A DNA stretch of 12,615 nt, from assembly GCF_002419815.1 (NCBI RefSeq), contig NZ_DIGV01000009.1, forward strand, positions 1 through 12,615. Direction: 5' to 3'. The notes below the pieces were generated by a model. It ran no database searches. It worked only from the letters and a program-made list of their open reading frames with translations, and was not told the origin of the DNA. Each line of letters starts with the position of its first letter. Positions within the stretch are counted from its first letter, which is position 1. Positions 1 through 6,554 of the stretch are shown here, piece by piece. The translations under genes and the position numbers were made by a program. The DNA is from Brevundimonas sp. UBA5713. GTDB taxonomy: Bacteria; Pseudomonadota; Alphaproteobacteria; Caulobacterales; Caulobacteraceae.

Positions 1-51
1 AATCAGCGGCCCGTAATGGACCCGCACCTCATGCACCGGCCCCGCTCGCAT
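1..51 (-). CDS. Partial gene, N-terminal 17 codons only, unknown product
   Basis: An ATG overlaps the stop codon of the upstream peptidase gene in a TAATG arrangement (the stop occupies 53-51, the ATG 51-49). The frame stays open to the window edge and begins MRAGPVHEVRVHYGPLI. The one-base overlap is typical of translationally coupled genes in one operon, so this is probably the third gene after nadA and the M50 peptidase. Seventeen residues are too few to assign a family and I do not recognise it. The overlap and open frame are seen directly; that it is a real gene is inference. Confidence 0.5.
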   Translation of the reverse strand, partial: MRAGPVHEVRVHYGPLI

Positions 52-926
52 TACAGGCTGATCCCCAGATAGCGGCCCACCATATCGGTCGCCCGCGCCA
101 CGTCACCGCCCGTCATGGCCAACAGCGCGCCCAGCGCCGCCCCGCCACACAGCACGCCCGTTACCAAAAACAGGCCCAGCGACTTGACCGCCTCGCCGCC
201 GCTCAGCGGCCCGTCCGTCGCCCGCAAGCCGCCCTTGGACAAATGCCCCCAGATGGCCAGTCCCAGAAACACCGCCAGAATATAGCGCCCCGTGGTGATC
301 CCCCACCACACCACCGCCACACCGATCGCCAGCAGCACCAGCTTCTCCAGCATGGGGTGCACCTTGGCCAACACCGGCCCCAGCGCCTTTGAACCATCCA
401 GCGGCGGCGCCGGCACAAGATTGATCAGGTTCAGCATGGCGACAAAGAACGCCGCCGCAATCCACTCCACATTCCCCGTCACAGCCCATACGGCCAGCAG
501 CGGCAACATGGCCAGCAGGCCAAACGCAGGCCCGGCCAGAGACACCAGCACCCCGATCCATTCGGTCCTCGGTGCCGTCTGCCCCTTGGCCAGCCCGCCC
601 AGAAACGGAATGACGTAAATCTTCGCGGGCCCCATCCCCAGACGGTTCATCGCCAGCACATGGCCGTACTCGTGCACGAACAGGGCAAACATCAGCGATC
701 CGGCCACGATCCAGCTGCCGGTCAGGAGCCACAGAAAGCCCACCATCAACAGGGTCGACACTATCAGCGTCACCTGCCCGCGACGGCGCGGCGGCGGCGT
801 ATTGGACGGCCCGCCATAGCGACGACCGGACGGCTTCGGCTCGGCCATCTGCACGGGCGCAATAACCCGCGCATCGTCACGGCCATCGCGCCGCCCCCAT
901 GGTCCCTGATCGTGCGGATCAGCCAC
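51..926 (-). CDS. M50-family (site-2 protease-like) membrane zinc metallopeptidase
   Basis: Predicted intramembrane zinc peptidase of 291 aa. The zinc-binding HExxH motif is HEYGH at residues 85-89, at the end of a hydrophobic segment (about 72-92). The second family motif, NLVPAPPLDG, is at 169-178, with Asp177 the expected third zinc ligand. Further hydrophobic stretches lie near 53-70, 125-150, 155-171, 195-230 and 247-270, giving a multi-pass protein. The first 50 residues are polar and rich in Pro and Arg, probably a disordered cytosolic tail. There is no PDZ domain, so this is not RseP; it resembles the short SpoIVFB/Rip-like class. The start is a GTG at 926-924, one base after the nadA stop; an ATG at 848 (Met27) is an alternative. 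Spacing suggests co-transcription and coupling with nadA. The substrate is unknown. Confidence 0.85.
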   Translation of the reverse strand: MADPHDQGPWGRRDGRDDARVIAPVQMAEPKPSGRRYGGPSNTPPPRRRGQVTLIVSTLLMVGFLWLLTGSWIVAGSLMFALFVHEYGHVLAMNRLGMGPAKIYVIPFLGGLAKGQTAPRTEWIGVLVSLAGPAFGLLAMLPLLAVWAVTGNVEWIAAAFFVAMLNLINLVPAPPLDGSKALGPVLAKVHPMLEKLVLLAIGVAVVWWGITTGRYILAVFLGLAIWGHLSKGGLRATDGPLSGGEAVKSLGLFLVTGVLCGGAALGALLAMTGGDVARATDMVGRYLGISL

Positions 927-927
927 C

Positions 928-2004
928 TCAGATCAGCTCCACAGCCACAGTATGCTTGGCCCGCACCAGATCATAGCGCGCAGGCTTGGAGGGCGGCGGC
1001 AGGTCCACCATCTTCTGCACAGCCGCCCGCGCCCGTTCCTGAATCTCTTCAGGCACTGTCACCTCGAACTTCATGTCACGCAGACAGTCGCGGATGTTCT
1101 CCAGCGTGATGCGTTTCATGTGCGGGCACATGTTGCACGGGCCGACGAAATCGACCTCCGGCACATCGCCCTTGATGTTCGACGCCATCGAGCACTCGGT
1201 AATCAGCACCACCTTGGCGGGGCGTTTGTTCTCGACGTAGGAGATCATCGCCGCGGTCGAACCGGCAAAGTCCGCCGCCTGCAAAATCTCTTCAGGGCAT
1301 TCGGGGTGGGCCAGAACCTCGGCACCGGGCCACGCCTCGCGCATGTCGGCGATGTCTTGCGGCGTAAATCGCTTGTGCACTTCGCAGTGCCCCGCCCAGG
1401 CGATGATGCCCACGCTGGTCTGCGCCGCGACATTGCGCGCCAGATATTCGTCAGGGATCAGGATGACCTTGTCGACGCCCCATTCCTTGGCCGCCCATTC
1501 CACCACCTGCACGGCATTGGCGCTGGTGCAGCAGATGTCCGTCTCGGCCTTCACATCGGCGGTCGTGTTCACATAGGTCACCACCGGCAGCCCCGGATAG
1601 CGCTGCTTGATCAGCCGCACATCCTCGCCCGTGATCGACGACGCCAGCGAGCATCCGGCCCGCAGATCAGGGATCAGCACCGTCTTGTCCGGCGACAAAA
1701 TCTTCGACGTCTCGGCCATGAAGTGAACGCCCGCCTGAACGATCACCTTGGCATCGACCTTGGCCGCTTCCTTGGCCAGCGCCAGACTGTCGCCCACGAA
1801 ATCGCCGACGCCGTGAAAGATGTCCGGCGTCATGTAGTTGTGGGCCAGAATGACGGCGTCGCGCTCTTTCTTCAGACGGTTGATCTCGCTGATCAACTCC
1901 GCCTGACGCGGCCATTCCATCGGCGTGGTGTGGTCCTTGACCTTCTCCCACACCGCAGCGGTCTCTGCCGCCAGTTCCTTGCTCAGACCAAAGCCGTCAG
2001 CCAT
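928..2004 (-). CDS. nadA: Quinolinate synthase NadA
   Basis: Condenses iminoaspartate with dihydroxyacetone phosphate to make quinolinate, the second step of de novo NAD synthesis, using an oxygen-sensitive [4Fe-4S] cluster in the cytosol. The protein is 358 aa from the chosen ATG at 2004. Family signatures seen include LAHNYM (53-58), GDFVGDSL (67-74), AGCSLAS (116-122), GHCEVH (205-210) and CNMCPHMKRITLENI (290-304). The likely cluster cysteines are 118, 207 and 293. The frame opens further, to an ATG at 2040, but that codon lies inside the upstream palindrome; the ATG at 2004 has a purine-rich GGGAGAAGG just before it. nadB and nadC do not follow; an M50 peptidase gene begins one base after the stop. 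Regulation by the palindrome at 2022-2042 is likely. Confidence 0.96.
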   Translation of the reverse strand: MADGFGLSKELAAETAAVWEKVKDHTTPMEWPRQAELISEINRLKKERDAVILAHNYMTPDIFHGVGDFVGDSLALAKEAAKVDAKVIVQAGVHFMAETSKILSPDKTVLIPDLRAGCSLASSITGEDVRLIKQRYPGLPVVTYVNTTADVKAETDICCTSANAVQVVEWAAKEWGVDKVILIPDEYLARNVAAQTSVGIIAWAGHCEVHKRFTPQDIADMREAWPGAEVLAHPECPEEILQAADFAGSTAAMISYVENKRPAKVVLITECSMASNIKGDVPEVDFVGPCNMCPHMKRITLENIRDCLRDMKFEVTVPEEIQERARAAVQKMVDLPPPSKPARYDLVRAKHTVAVELI

Positions 2005-2021
2005 GACCTTCTCCCTACACC

Positions 2022-2042
2022 TTATGCTCACTTTTAGCATAA
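2022..2042 (-). promoter_or_regulatory. Palindromic operator candidate upstream of nadA
   Basis: A perfect 7-bp inverted repeat, TTATGCT (2022-2028) and AGCATAA (2036-2042), with a 7-bp spacer. It lies 18 bp upstream of the nadA start and downstream of the probable promoter, a position suited to repression. Alphaproteobacterial NAD biosynthesis genes are known to be controlled by NadQ- or NrtR-type repressors. Assignment to NadQ is my inference and was not checked against a motif library. Confidence 0.6.
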
Positions 2043-2051
2043 GTCAGATAA

Positions 2052-2079
2052 ACAATAATACTTCCGGTCGCTGACGCAA
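2052..2079 (-). promoter_or_regulatory. Probable nadA promoter
   Basis: On the minus strand TTGCGT (2079-2074) is followed after 16 bp by TATTGT (2057-2052), with an overlapping alternative -10, TATTAT, at 2060-2055. This AT-rich patch is unusual in a GC-rich region and sits just upstream of the palindrome at 2022-2042. The match to the sigma-70 consensus is moderate. Confidence 0.4.
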
Positions 2080-2093
2080 GGGCAATCGACAGC

Positions 2094-2118
2094 GGAACAC
2101 CTCTGCACCGCCTCCGTT
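2094..2118 (+). promoter_or_regulatory. EcfG/SigT-type general stress response promoter
   Basis: GGAAC at 2094-2098 and CGTT at 2115-2118 are separated by exactly 16 bp, an exact match to the published consensus (GGAAC-N16/17-CGTT) for the alphaproteobacterial general stress sigma factor, called SigT in Caulobacter and EcfG elsewhere. It lies 30 bp upstream of the GTG at 2149 in the correct orientation, leaving room for a short leader with a Shine-Dalgarno sequence (AGGAG, 2135-2139). The match is seen directly; activity is inferred. Confidence 0.7.
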
Positions 2119-2148
2119 CTCCCTCTCGAACCGTAGGAGCGGGCGACT

Positions 2149-2790
2149 GTGTTGAGTCACAAATTTATCCTTCTGGCCCTCGCGGCCCTCGCCATTCTGG
2201 TGGTCGTCTATGTGATCACCCGCGTGCCGCGCACCCGCACACTGCCGACCGCGTCAGCACCTGCCGCATCCCTGGCCGTATCAGACCTCTCCAAAGCGCT
2301 CGAAACCCATTATCCCGACGCCTTGGCCGAGATCGGGCAGATCGCCCCCGGGGCCGAACTGGAACTCTACACCCTCGCCTCGGACTTGCTGTTCAGCCTG
2401 TCCTCCAAGGTCGCCGCCGCTCCCGACGGTGCCGTCGTCGACCTGCTCAAGGCCCACGCCGATCTTATCCGACAGCTGGCCCGCGAAGATGCCGAAGCCT
2501 GCGTCTACGCCCATTACTACGGTCCGCAAGATGTGGAATCCTATAGCCCCGAGGCCAAGGTTCTGACCGATCGTCTGGGAGCGCTCACCGTTATCGCTGC
2601 CCATCAGGGCCAGCTAACCGCGACCGCGCGAACGCCACCCTCATCCGCACCGACGCTCCCCTTCGACGAGGAAAACCCGCCCGCCCCCGAGCAGGTCTGC
2701 GCCCACATCCTCGACCTCTACGAGCAGCTGCTGACCTTGCCGCCCGCAGATGCGGCAAGCGCCTTCATCGCCATGAAATACGCACCTTGA
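2149..2790 (+). CDS. Unknown membrane-anchored protein, paralog of the next gene
   Basis: A 213-aa protein I cannot place in a named family. Residues 6-23 form one hydrophobic helix preceded by a short positive N-terminus, so it is probably an inner-membrane-anchored periplasmic protein or has an uncleaved signal. A Pro/Ala-rich linker (about 27-45) leads to a mainly helical domain with two cysteines, Cys118 (EDAEACVYAHYYGPQ) and Cys184 (PEQVCAHILDLYEQLLTLPP), which may form a disulfide. The start is GTG at 2149, nine bases after AGGAG; a TTG follows it at 2152. The next gene encodes a lipoprotein with the same arrangement of motifs, suggesting an old duplication. The stress-type promoter at 2094-2118 should drive it. 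Function is unknown. Confidence 0.8.
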   Translation: MLSHKFILLALAALAILVVVYVITRVPRTRTLPTASAPAASLAVSDLSKALETHYPDALAEIGQIAPGAELELYTLASDLLFSLSSKVAAAPDGAVVDLLKAHADLIRQLAREDAEACVYAHYYGPQDVESYSPEAKVLTDRLGALTVIAAHQGQLTATARTPPSSAPTLPFDEENPPAPEQVCAHILDLYEQLLTLPPADAASAFIAMKYAP

Positions 2791-2810
2791 ATTCCCGTCC
2801 GCTGGTGCCC

Positions 2811-2850
2811 GTCCCTGCCCCGGCCAATCCATAGGGTTATCTGCAGGGAC
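2811..2850 (+). repeat. 8-bp inverted repeat in the gap between the paralogs
   Basis: GTCCCTGC (2811-2818) and GCAGGGAC (2843-2850) are perfect complements separated by 24 bp. There is no T-run after it, so it is not a convincing terminator. It lies in the roughly 200-bp gap between the two paralogous genes and could be an RNA hairpin or a protein site. I see nothing else clear in this gap and no good promoter for the second gene. Confidence 0.35.
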
Positions 2851-2987
2851 CCGCGAACAGCGTCGCCTCGCAAAGCGTGAAGCGCCGTAACAAGTGGATA
2901 CGAGGTTTCAACCAAAGGCCCCAAACCCGCCGCTTTCGGAGCCGCTCCGCATGATAGATGCGACCAAAGTTTAATCCCTCAAGCATT

Positions 2988-3740
2988 ATGATGAAGCTCC
3001 AACACAAATCCGGTCTGGCTCTCGTTTCGGCTCTGGCACTGACGATCAGCGTGTTGGCCGCATGCGATCCCGTGGATCCCAACCAGACCCCGCAAGAGCG
3101 TTCAGCCCTGCTTGAACTGGATTTGCTGTCCAAGACCGATCCGGTCTTCATCGCCATCGCCTCTAAATTCCCCGAAGACTGGAGCGGCATCCGCGAAGAT
3201 CTGGCGCGCGATTACGCCAACAGCACCTCGCGCGAAGAGGTCATCGCCGCCGCGACCCAGCACCTTCACGAGTTCATCGGCTCAAAGGCCGCCGCCACCG
3301 CAGCGGCACCCTCCTCGGCCATCGTCGAGATCATCCGCGCCGAGCGCGAGGCCCTCAAGGTTCTGCAAGCCACCGACGAAGCCCTGTGCGCCCAGTTTGC
3401 CAAGGGCAACCTGACCCGTACAGCAGACCTGTCGGACGAGGCGCTCGGCCTCATGTCAATTGTCGGTCAAAAGCGCGTTCTGGCCACCCGTCTCGGCACA
3501 GATGATCCCCAACTGCGCACTGCCCCCACCGACGAAGACCTGGACATCCTCGATCGGGCCATGCTTGAAAGCGACGCGCCTGCCGACTGGGCCTCGGATA
3601 CCCCGCGTGACGACACCCAGACCTGCGCAACCGCTCTGACCGCCTACAACATCCTCTCCACCCTGCCAGAGGATCAGGCTGCCCGCATTTTCAGCCAGCT
3701 GGGCATGCACCCCGCCGCGCGCGCCGAACAGGGCAAATAA
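2988..3740 (+). CDS. Unknown lipoprotein, paralog of the preceding gene
   Basis: About 250 aa from the ATG at 2988 (an adjacent ATG is at 2991; the frame opens at 2958, but that would lengthen the signal peptide awkwardly). Residues 1-25 form a lipoprotein signal with lipobox LAAC, so Cys26 would be lipidated. Residue +2 is Asp, the inner-membrane retention signal in E. coli. The mature part is helical and matches the upstream protein in layout: KFPEDWSGIREDL (60-72) corresponds to HYPDALAEIGQ, the Cys134 region (ATDEALCAQF) to its Cys118 region, and Cys213 with ILSTLPEDQAARIF (222-235) to its Cys184 segment. No Shine-Dalgarno sequence is obvious. It may be co-transcribed with the upstream gene. 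No named family is recognised and the function is unknown. Confidence 0.8.
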   Translation: MMKLQHKSGLALVSALALTISVLAACDPVDPNQTPQERSALLELDLLSKTDPVFIAIASKFPEDWSGIREDLARDYANSTSREEVIAAATQHLHEFIGSKAAATAAAPSSAIVEIIRAEREALKVLQATDEALCAQFAKGNLTRTADLSDEALGLMSIVGQKRVLATRLGTDDPQLRTAPTDEDLDILDRAMLESDAPADWASDTPRDDTQTCATALTAYNILSTLPEDQAARIFSQLGMHPAARAEQGK

Positions 3741-3744
3741 TCGC

Positions 3745-3767
3745 TCGACTTCGGGTCTTCGACTTCG
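3745..3767 (+). repeat. 9-bp direct repeat upstream of ilvA
   Basis: TCGACTTCG occurs at 3745-3753 and again at 3759-3767, 14 bp apart. It lies in the 73-bp gap before the threonine ammonia-lyase gene. It could be a regulator half-site pair or chance; nothing ties it to a known regulator. Confidence 0.25.
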
Positions 3768-3813
3768 TAGGTGATTAAACTTCTCCCCGAAGCGAACGCC
3801 TAAAGATCAAATC

Positions 3814-5319
3814 GTGCAAGAGACTGTCCGCCGCATCCTGACCGCCCGCGTCTATGACGTGGCCGAGGAAACCCCGCTCGACCCCCTGCCGCGCCTGTCC
3901 GCGCGCGTAGAGCGTCCGGTCCTGCTCAAGCGCGAGGACCTCCAGCCGGTATTCAGTTTCAAACTGCGCGGGGCCTATAACCGCATCGCCCAACTGACCG
4001 AGGACGAACTGGCCAAGGGCGTCATCTGCGCCTCGGCGGGCAACCACGCCCAGGGCGTTGCCCTGTCGGCGGCCAAGCGCGGCATCCGCGCCACCATCGT
4101 CATGCCCACCACCACGCCCGACATCAAGGTCAGCGCGGTCAAGGCGCTGGGCGGCCACGTCGTCCTGCACGGCGACAGCTTCGACGACGCCAGCGCCCAC
4201 GCCCGCAAGCTCGAAGCCGAGACCGGTGCCACCTTCGTCCACCCCTTCGACGACCCCTATGTCATCGCAGGCCAAGGCACGATCGGTCTGGAAATCCTGC
4301 GCCAGCACTCCGGCCCACTCGATGCGGTGTTCGTCCCCATCGGCGGCGGCGGCTTAGCGGCAGGCGTTGCCGCCATCATCCGTTTCCTGCGCCCCGAAAC
4401 CAAGATCATCGGCGTGGAGCCGGTCGAGGCCTGCTCGATGAAGGCCGCCATTTCCGAGGGCGAAGTCTACACGCTCGACCAAGTCGGCCTGTTCGCTGAC
4501 GGCGTGGCCGTGCGCCGCGTCGGGGACGAGACCTTCCGTCTGTGCCGCGACCTTCTGGACGATATTGTTCTGGTCGACACCGACGCCATCTGCGCCGCCG
4601 TCAAAAACATCTTCGACGACGTCCGCGCCGTGGCCGAACCCTCCGGCGCCGTCGCGCTCGCCGGTCTGAAAACATGGGCCGCCCGCAATCCGGGCTCAGG
4701 TGCTCTTGCCGCCATCAACTCCGGTGCCAACGTCAATTTCGACCGCCTGCGCCACGTGGCCGAACGCGCCCAGATCGGCCTTGGCACCGAGGCCCTTCTG
4801 GCCGTCTCCATGCCCGACGACCGCGCCGCCTACCACCGCTTCCTCAACAGCCTGCAAGGCCGCTCGATCACCGAGTTCAACTATCGCTGGAGCGGCGATA
4901 CAGCCCAGATCTTTGTCGGCATCGCCCTCAAGGACGGCCCATCCGAGCGCCACGACCTGTGCACCATGCTTCGAGACGCAGGCTATGCCGTCGAAGACAT
5001 GAGCGACAATGAAATCGCCAAGCTCCACGTCCGCTACATGGTCGGCGGCCGCGCCCCTGAGCTAAAAGGCGAGCGCCTGTTCCGCTTCGAATTCCCCGAG
5101 CGTCCGGGCGCCTTCCTGAAATTCATGAACAGCCTCCAGCCCGCGTGGAACCTCACCCTGTTCCACTATCGCAACCATGGCGATGACGTGGGCCGCGTGC
5201 TGGCCGGCATCCACGCCCCCGACAGCGACCAAGCCGCCGTCACCGCCGCGCTTGAAACCCTCGGCTACCCCTATATCGAGGAAACCATGAACCCCGCCGC
5301 GCGGTTGTTCTTGGCGTAA
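3814..5319 (+). CDS. ilvA: Threonine ammonia-lyase (threonine dehydratase), biosynthetic type
   Basis: A PLP enzyme that deaminates L-threonine to 2-oxobutanoate, the first committed step to isoleucine. At 501 aa it is close to the long allosteric form (E. coli IlvA is 514). The catalytic lysine is Lys50 in SFKLRGAYN (48-56); SAGNHAQG follows, and the glycine loop that binds the PLP phosphate is GGGGLAAG (177-184). The C-terminal 170 or so residues hold two ACT-like regulatory segments; the second starts near FRFEFPERPGAFLKFMNSL. These are expected to bind isoleucine and valine. The start is a GTG with only a weak purine stretch upstream; an in-frame stop at 3772 rules out a longer form with a normal start codon. 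It ends at a strong terminator, so it appears monocistronic. Confidence 0.95.
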   Translation: MQETVRRILTARVYDVAEETPLDPLPRLSARVERPVLLKREDLQPVFSFKLRGAYNRIAQLTEDELAKGVICASAGNHAQGVALSAAKRGIRATIVMPTTTPDIKVSAVKALGGHVVLHGDSFDDASAHARKLEAETGATFVHPFDDPYVIAGQGTIGLEILRQHSGPLDAVFVPIGGGGLAAGVAAIIRFLRPETKIIGVEPVEACSMKAAISEGEVYTLDQVGLFADGVAVRRVGDETFRLCRDLLDDIVLVDTDAICAAVKNIFDDVRAVAEPSGAVALAGLKTWAARNPGSGALAAINSGANVNFDRLRHVAERAQIGLGTEALLAVSMPDDRAAYHRFLNSLQGRSITEFNYRWSGDTAQIFVGIALKDGPSERHDLCTMLRDAGYAVEDMSDNEIAKLHVRYMVGGRAPELKGERLFRFEFPERPGAFLKFMNSLQPAWNLTLFHYRNHGDDVGRVLAGIHAPDSDQAAVTAALETLGYPYIEETMNPAARLFLA

Positions 5320-5327
5320 AGTTCAAA

Positions 5328-5355
5328 AAAAGCCCGCAGTCTCCTGCGGGCTTTT
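5328..5355 (+). terminator. Bidirectional rho-independent terminator
   Basis: A perfect 12-bp stem, AAAAGCCCGCAG (5328-5339) with CTGCGGGCTTTT (5344-5355), and a 4-nt loop. The plus strand ends in four T's, and the A-run at 5325-5331 gives seven T's on the minus strand. It sits between convergent genes, ilvA (plus) and the DUF3060 gene (minus), and should serve both. Confidence 0.92.
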
Positions 5356-5368
5356 CACGTTTGAATGA

Positions 5369-5764
5369 TCAGTTCCTGCGCGTCACGCGGTTGTTGTACC
5401 CGACCACATTGGGCCTTACCCGCCCCGTGGACGACCAGCGCACCGTCTGGTTGGTGCCCGCGATACTGACCCGCGCATCGGGGGCCAGATTGATGGTCAC
5501 CTCATTGCTCGATCCGGTAAGGTCCAGACTGGCGCAAATGCCGGTAAACGTCAGTTTGTGCCCCGTCCCCGCGATGACCACATCGCGGTTGTCGCAATCA
5601 ATGGTCCGCTCGTGCCCGACACCGGTCACCTCGATCCGCTGTGCATTCTCTTCCACCACACCGACCTGACCGGAAGCGGCCATAGCCAGCGACATCAACG
5701 ACGCAACAGTCATCCCGACACTCCACACACTTGGTGAATGGGGTCCGAACGCCGTCCTCGCCAC
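5369..5764 (-). CDS. DUF3060-domain exported protein
   Basis: A 131-aa protein with an N-terminal hydrophobic stretch (about 18-30) that resembles a signal peptide, with a possible cleavage after AMA near residue 29. The rest (about 44-131) has the repetitive turn-strand pattern of DUF3060: IDCDNRDVVIAGTGH (55-69), LTFTGICASLDLTGSSNEV and NNRV near the end. Cys57 and Cys77 are probably a disulfide pair. Biochemical function is not known for the family. The start is uncertain: the GTG at 5764 has GGGAG four bases upstream, and an ATG at 5713 has GGAG seven bases upstream but would leave a signal without positive charges. It is separated from the upstream host-attachment gene by a terminator, so it likely has its own promoter, which I could not identify. 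Confidence 0.75.
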   Translation of the reverse strand: MARTAFGPHSPSVWSVGMTVASLMSLAMAASGQVGVVEENAQRIEVTGVGHERTIDCDNRDVVIAGTGHKLTFTGICASLDLTGSSNEVTINLAPDARVSIAGTNQTVRWSSTGRVRPNVVGYNNRVTRRN

Positions 5765-5795
5765 TTGGCTCCCACAGCCCGCATGACGCTGCCTG

Positions 5796-5830
5796 AAAAA
5801 AAACGGCCCGACGACATCGTCATCGGACCG
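5796..5830 (-). terminator. Rho-independent terminator after the host-attachment-family gene
   Basis: Read on the minus strand, a 12-bp stem (5830-5819 with 5815-5804, two G-U wobbles, 3-nt loop) is followed by eight T's (5803-5796). It lies 23 bp past the stop of the gene at 5853-6254 and separates it from the DUF3060 gene. Confidence 0.88.
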
Positions 5831-5852
5831 CCTGTTCTACATCAACGCGGAG

Positions 5853-6254
5853 TTACGCCGCTTCAATCGACTTGATAATGTCCTCCGGCGAGGCATTGGT
5901 CAGCGTCTTGGTGATCTCGCCAATGATCGCGCCCTCGACTTCCTTGTGCCAGTGCTTTCGCAGCTCGCCCATGGTTTTGGGGGCGGCAATCACCACAAGT
6001 TTGTCGAACTTGTTCTTCAGCGCCCAGCCGTTCAGCGCCACGGCGACGCTCATGGCGTGGCCATCCTCGGCCTGGGTGTCATTGTCCGGATTGGCATCAC
6101 TGGAGATACGACCGGCAGAGCCCGAAACACGCTCTTCCAAAGCGGGCGTTTCGATACCTTTCAGCTGCACATCGGTGGCTGTGCCGGTATTCCGGAACAG
6201 GCGCAGATTTTCGCCATCTACAACAGCAACCAAGGCATTCGTCGGCAGATTCAT
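5853..6254 (-). CDS. Host-attachment-family protein (PF10116-like)
   Basis: A 133-aa soluble protein of the family annotated as required for attachment to host cells and related to bacterial/archaeal eRF1-like (baeRF) domains. The N-terminal pattern NALVAVVDGENLRLFRN (about 6-22) is characteristic. The central part contains DGHAMSVAVALNGWA, then KLVVIAAPKTMGELRKHWHK and the C-terminal GEITKTLTNASPEDIIKSI. No signal peptide or membrane segment is seen. The family name comes from early Agrobacterium work; its molecular role is unsettled. I chose the ATG at 6254, nine codons inside the open frame, because AGGAG lies six bases upstream. A stress-type promoter with one mismatch may precede it (6289-6314). 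It ends at its own terminator and appears monocistronic. Confidence 0.85.
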   Translation of the reverse strand: MNLPTNALVAVVDGENLRLFRNTGTATDVQLKGIETPALEERVSGSAGRISSDANPDNDTQAEDGHAMSVAVALNGWALKNKFDKLVVIAAPKTMGELRKHWHKEVEGAIIGEITKTLTNASPEDIIKSIEAA

Positions 6255-6288
6255 AAGGCTCTCCTGTAAGCGCCCCCGCACCCTATCT

Positions 6289-6314
6289 AACGACCGATCC
6301 CGCTTTCCGTTGCC
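6289..6314 (-). promoter_or_regulatory. Weak EcfG-like promoter candidate
   Basis: On the minus strand GGCAAC (6314-6309) and CGTT (6292-6289) are separated by 16 bp, one base away from the GGAAC-N16-CGTT consensus of the alphaproteobacterial general stress sigma factor. It lies about 35 bp upstream of the ATG at 6254. The mismatch in the -35 element makes this tentative. Confidence 0.3.
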
Positions 6315-6554
6315 CGACGCGTCACCCGCTCCGGTGTTTCGACCAAGGCGGTTCTTGACCGTCCCGCCTTCAACGCTTACGCCCGCTGTGTCGAAAAGAT
6401 TATGAGGCCGGTGTGGTTATTCCGGCCCTCGCGCTTTTGCCGCGAGATCCAGTCGAGCCGCCAAGGCCTCGAACCCGCGACGCCATTTCCTTGTTCAGGA
6501 TGGCGTCGCCGAAGGTTCACTTTCGGCCATGCTGTCCTCCATTCAGAGACGCAC
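6315..6554. other. Gene-free stretch with a four-hairpin cluster
   Basis: No convincing coding region is present. From 6406 to 6527 there are four consecutive inverted repeats: GGCCGG/CCGGCC (6406-6411, 6422-6427), CTCGCG/CGCGAG (6428-6433, 6441-6446), a 10-bp pair GCGACGCCAT/ATGGCGTCGC (6477-6486, 6500-6509, with an inner CCT/AGG) and GCCGAA/TTCGGC (6508-6513, 6522-6527). They can fold on either strand. This could be a small structured RNA, the 5' leader of the DUF2798 gene at 6555, or an intergenic repeat element. No T-run follows on either strand. Confidence 0.45.

Noticed and set aside
952..2037. 361-aa open frame antisense to nadA
   Set aside because: It is a shadow frame from high-GC codon bias; nadA on the other strand has clear family motifs, and the antisense product is Arg/His-rich with no recognisable domain.
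2811..2850. Inverted repeat as a terminator after the first paralog
   Set aside because: The loop is 24 nt and no T-run follows, so it is listed only as a repeat.
3771..3803. Possible 10-codon leader peptide before ilvA (GTG start, contains Ile and two Leu)
   Set aside because: It has no Shine-Dalgarno sequence, no run of Ile/Val/Leu codons and no alternative terminator-antiterminator stems, so attenuation is not supported.
6465..6476. tRNA-like T-loop sequence (GGCCTCGAACCC and its complement)
   Set aside because: The flanking bases do not form a five-pair T-stem, and no acceptor or anticodon arm can be drawn around it.
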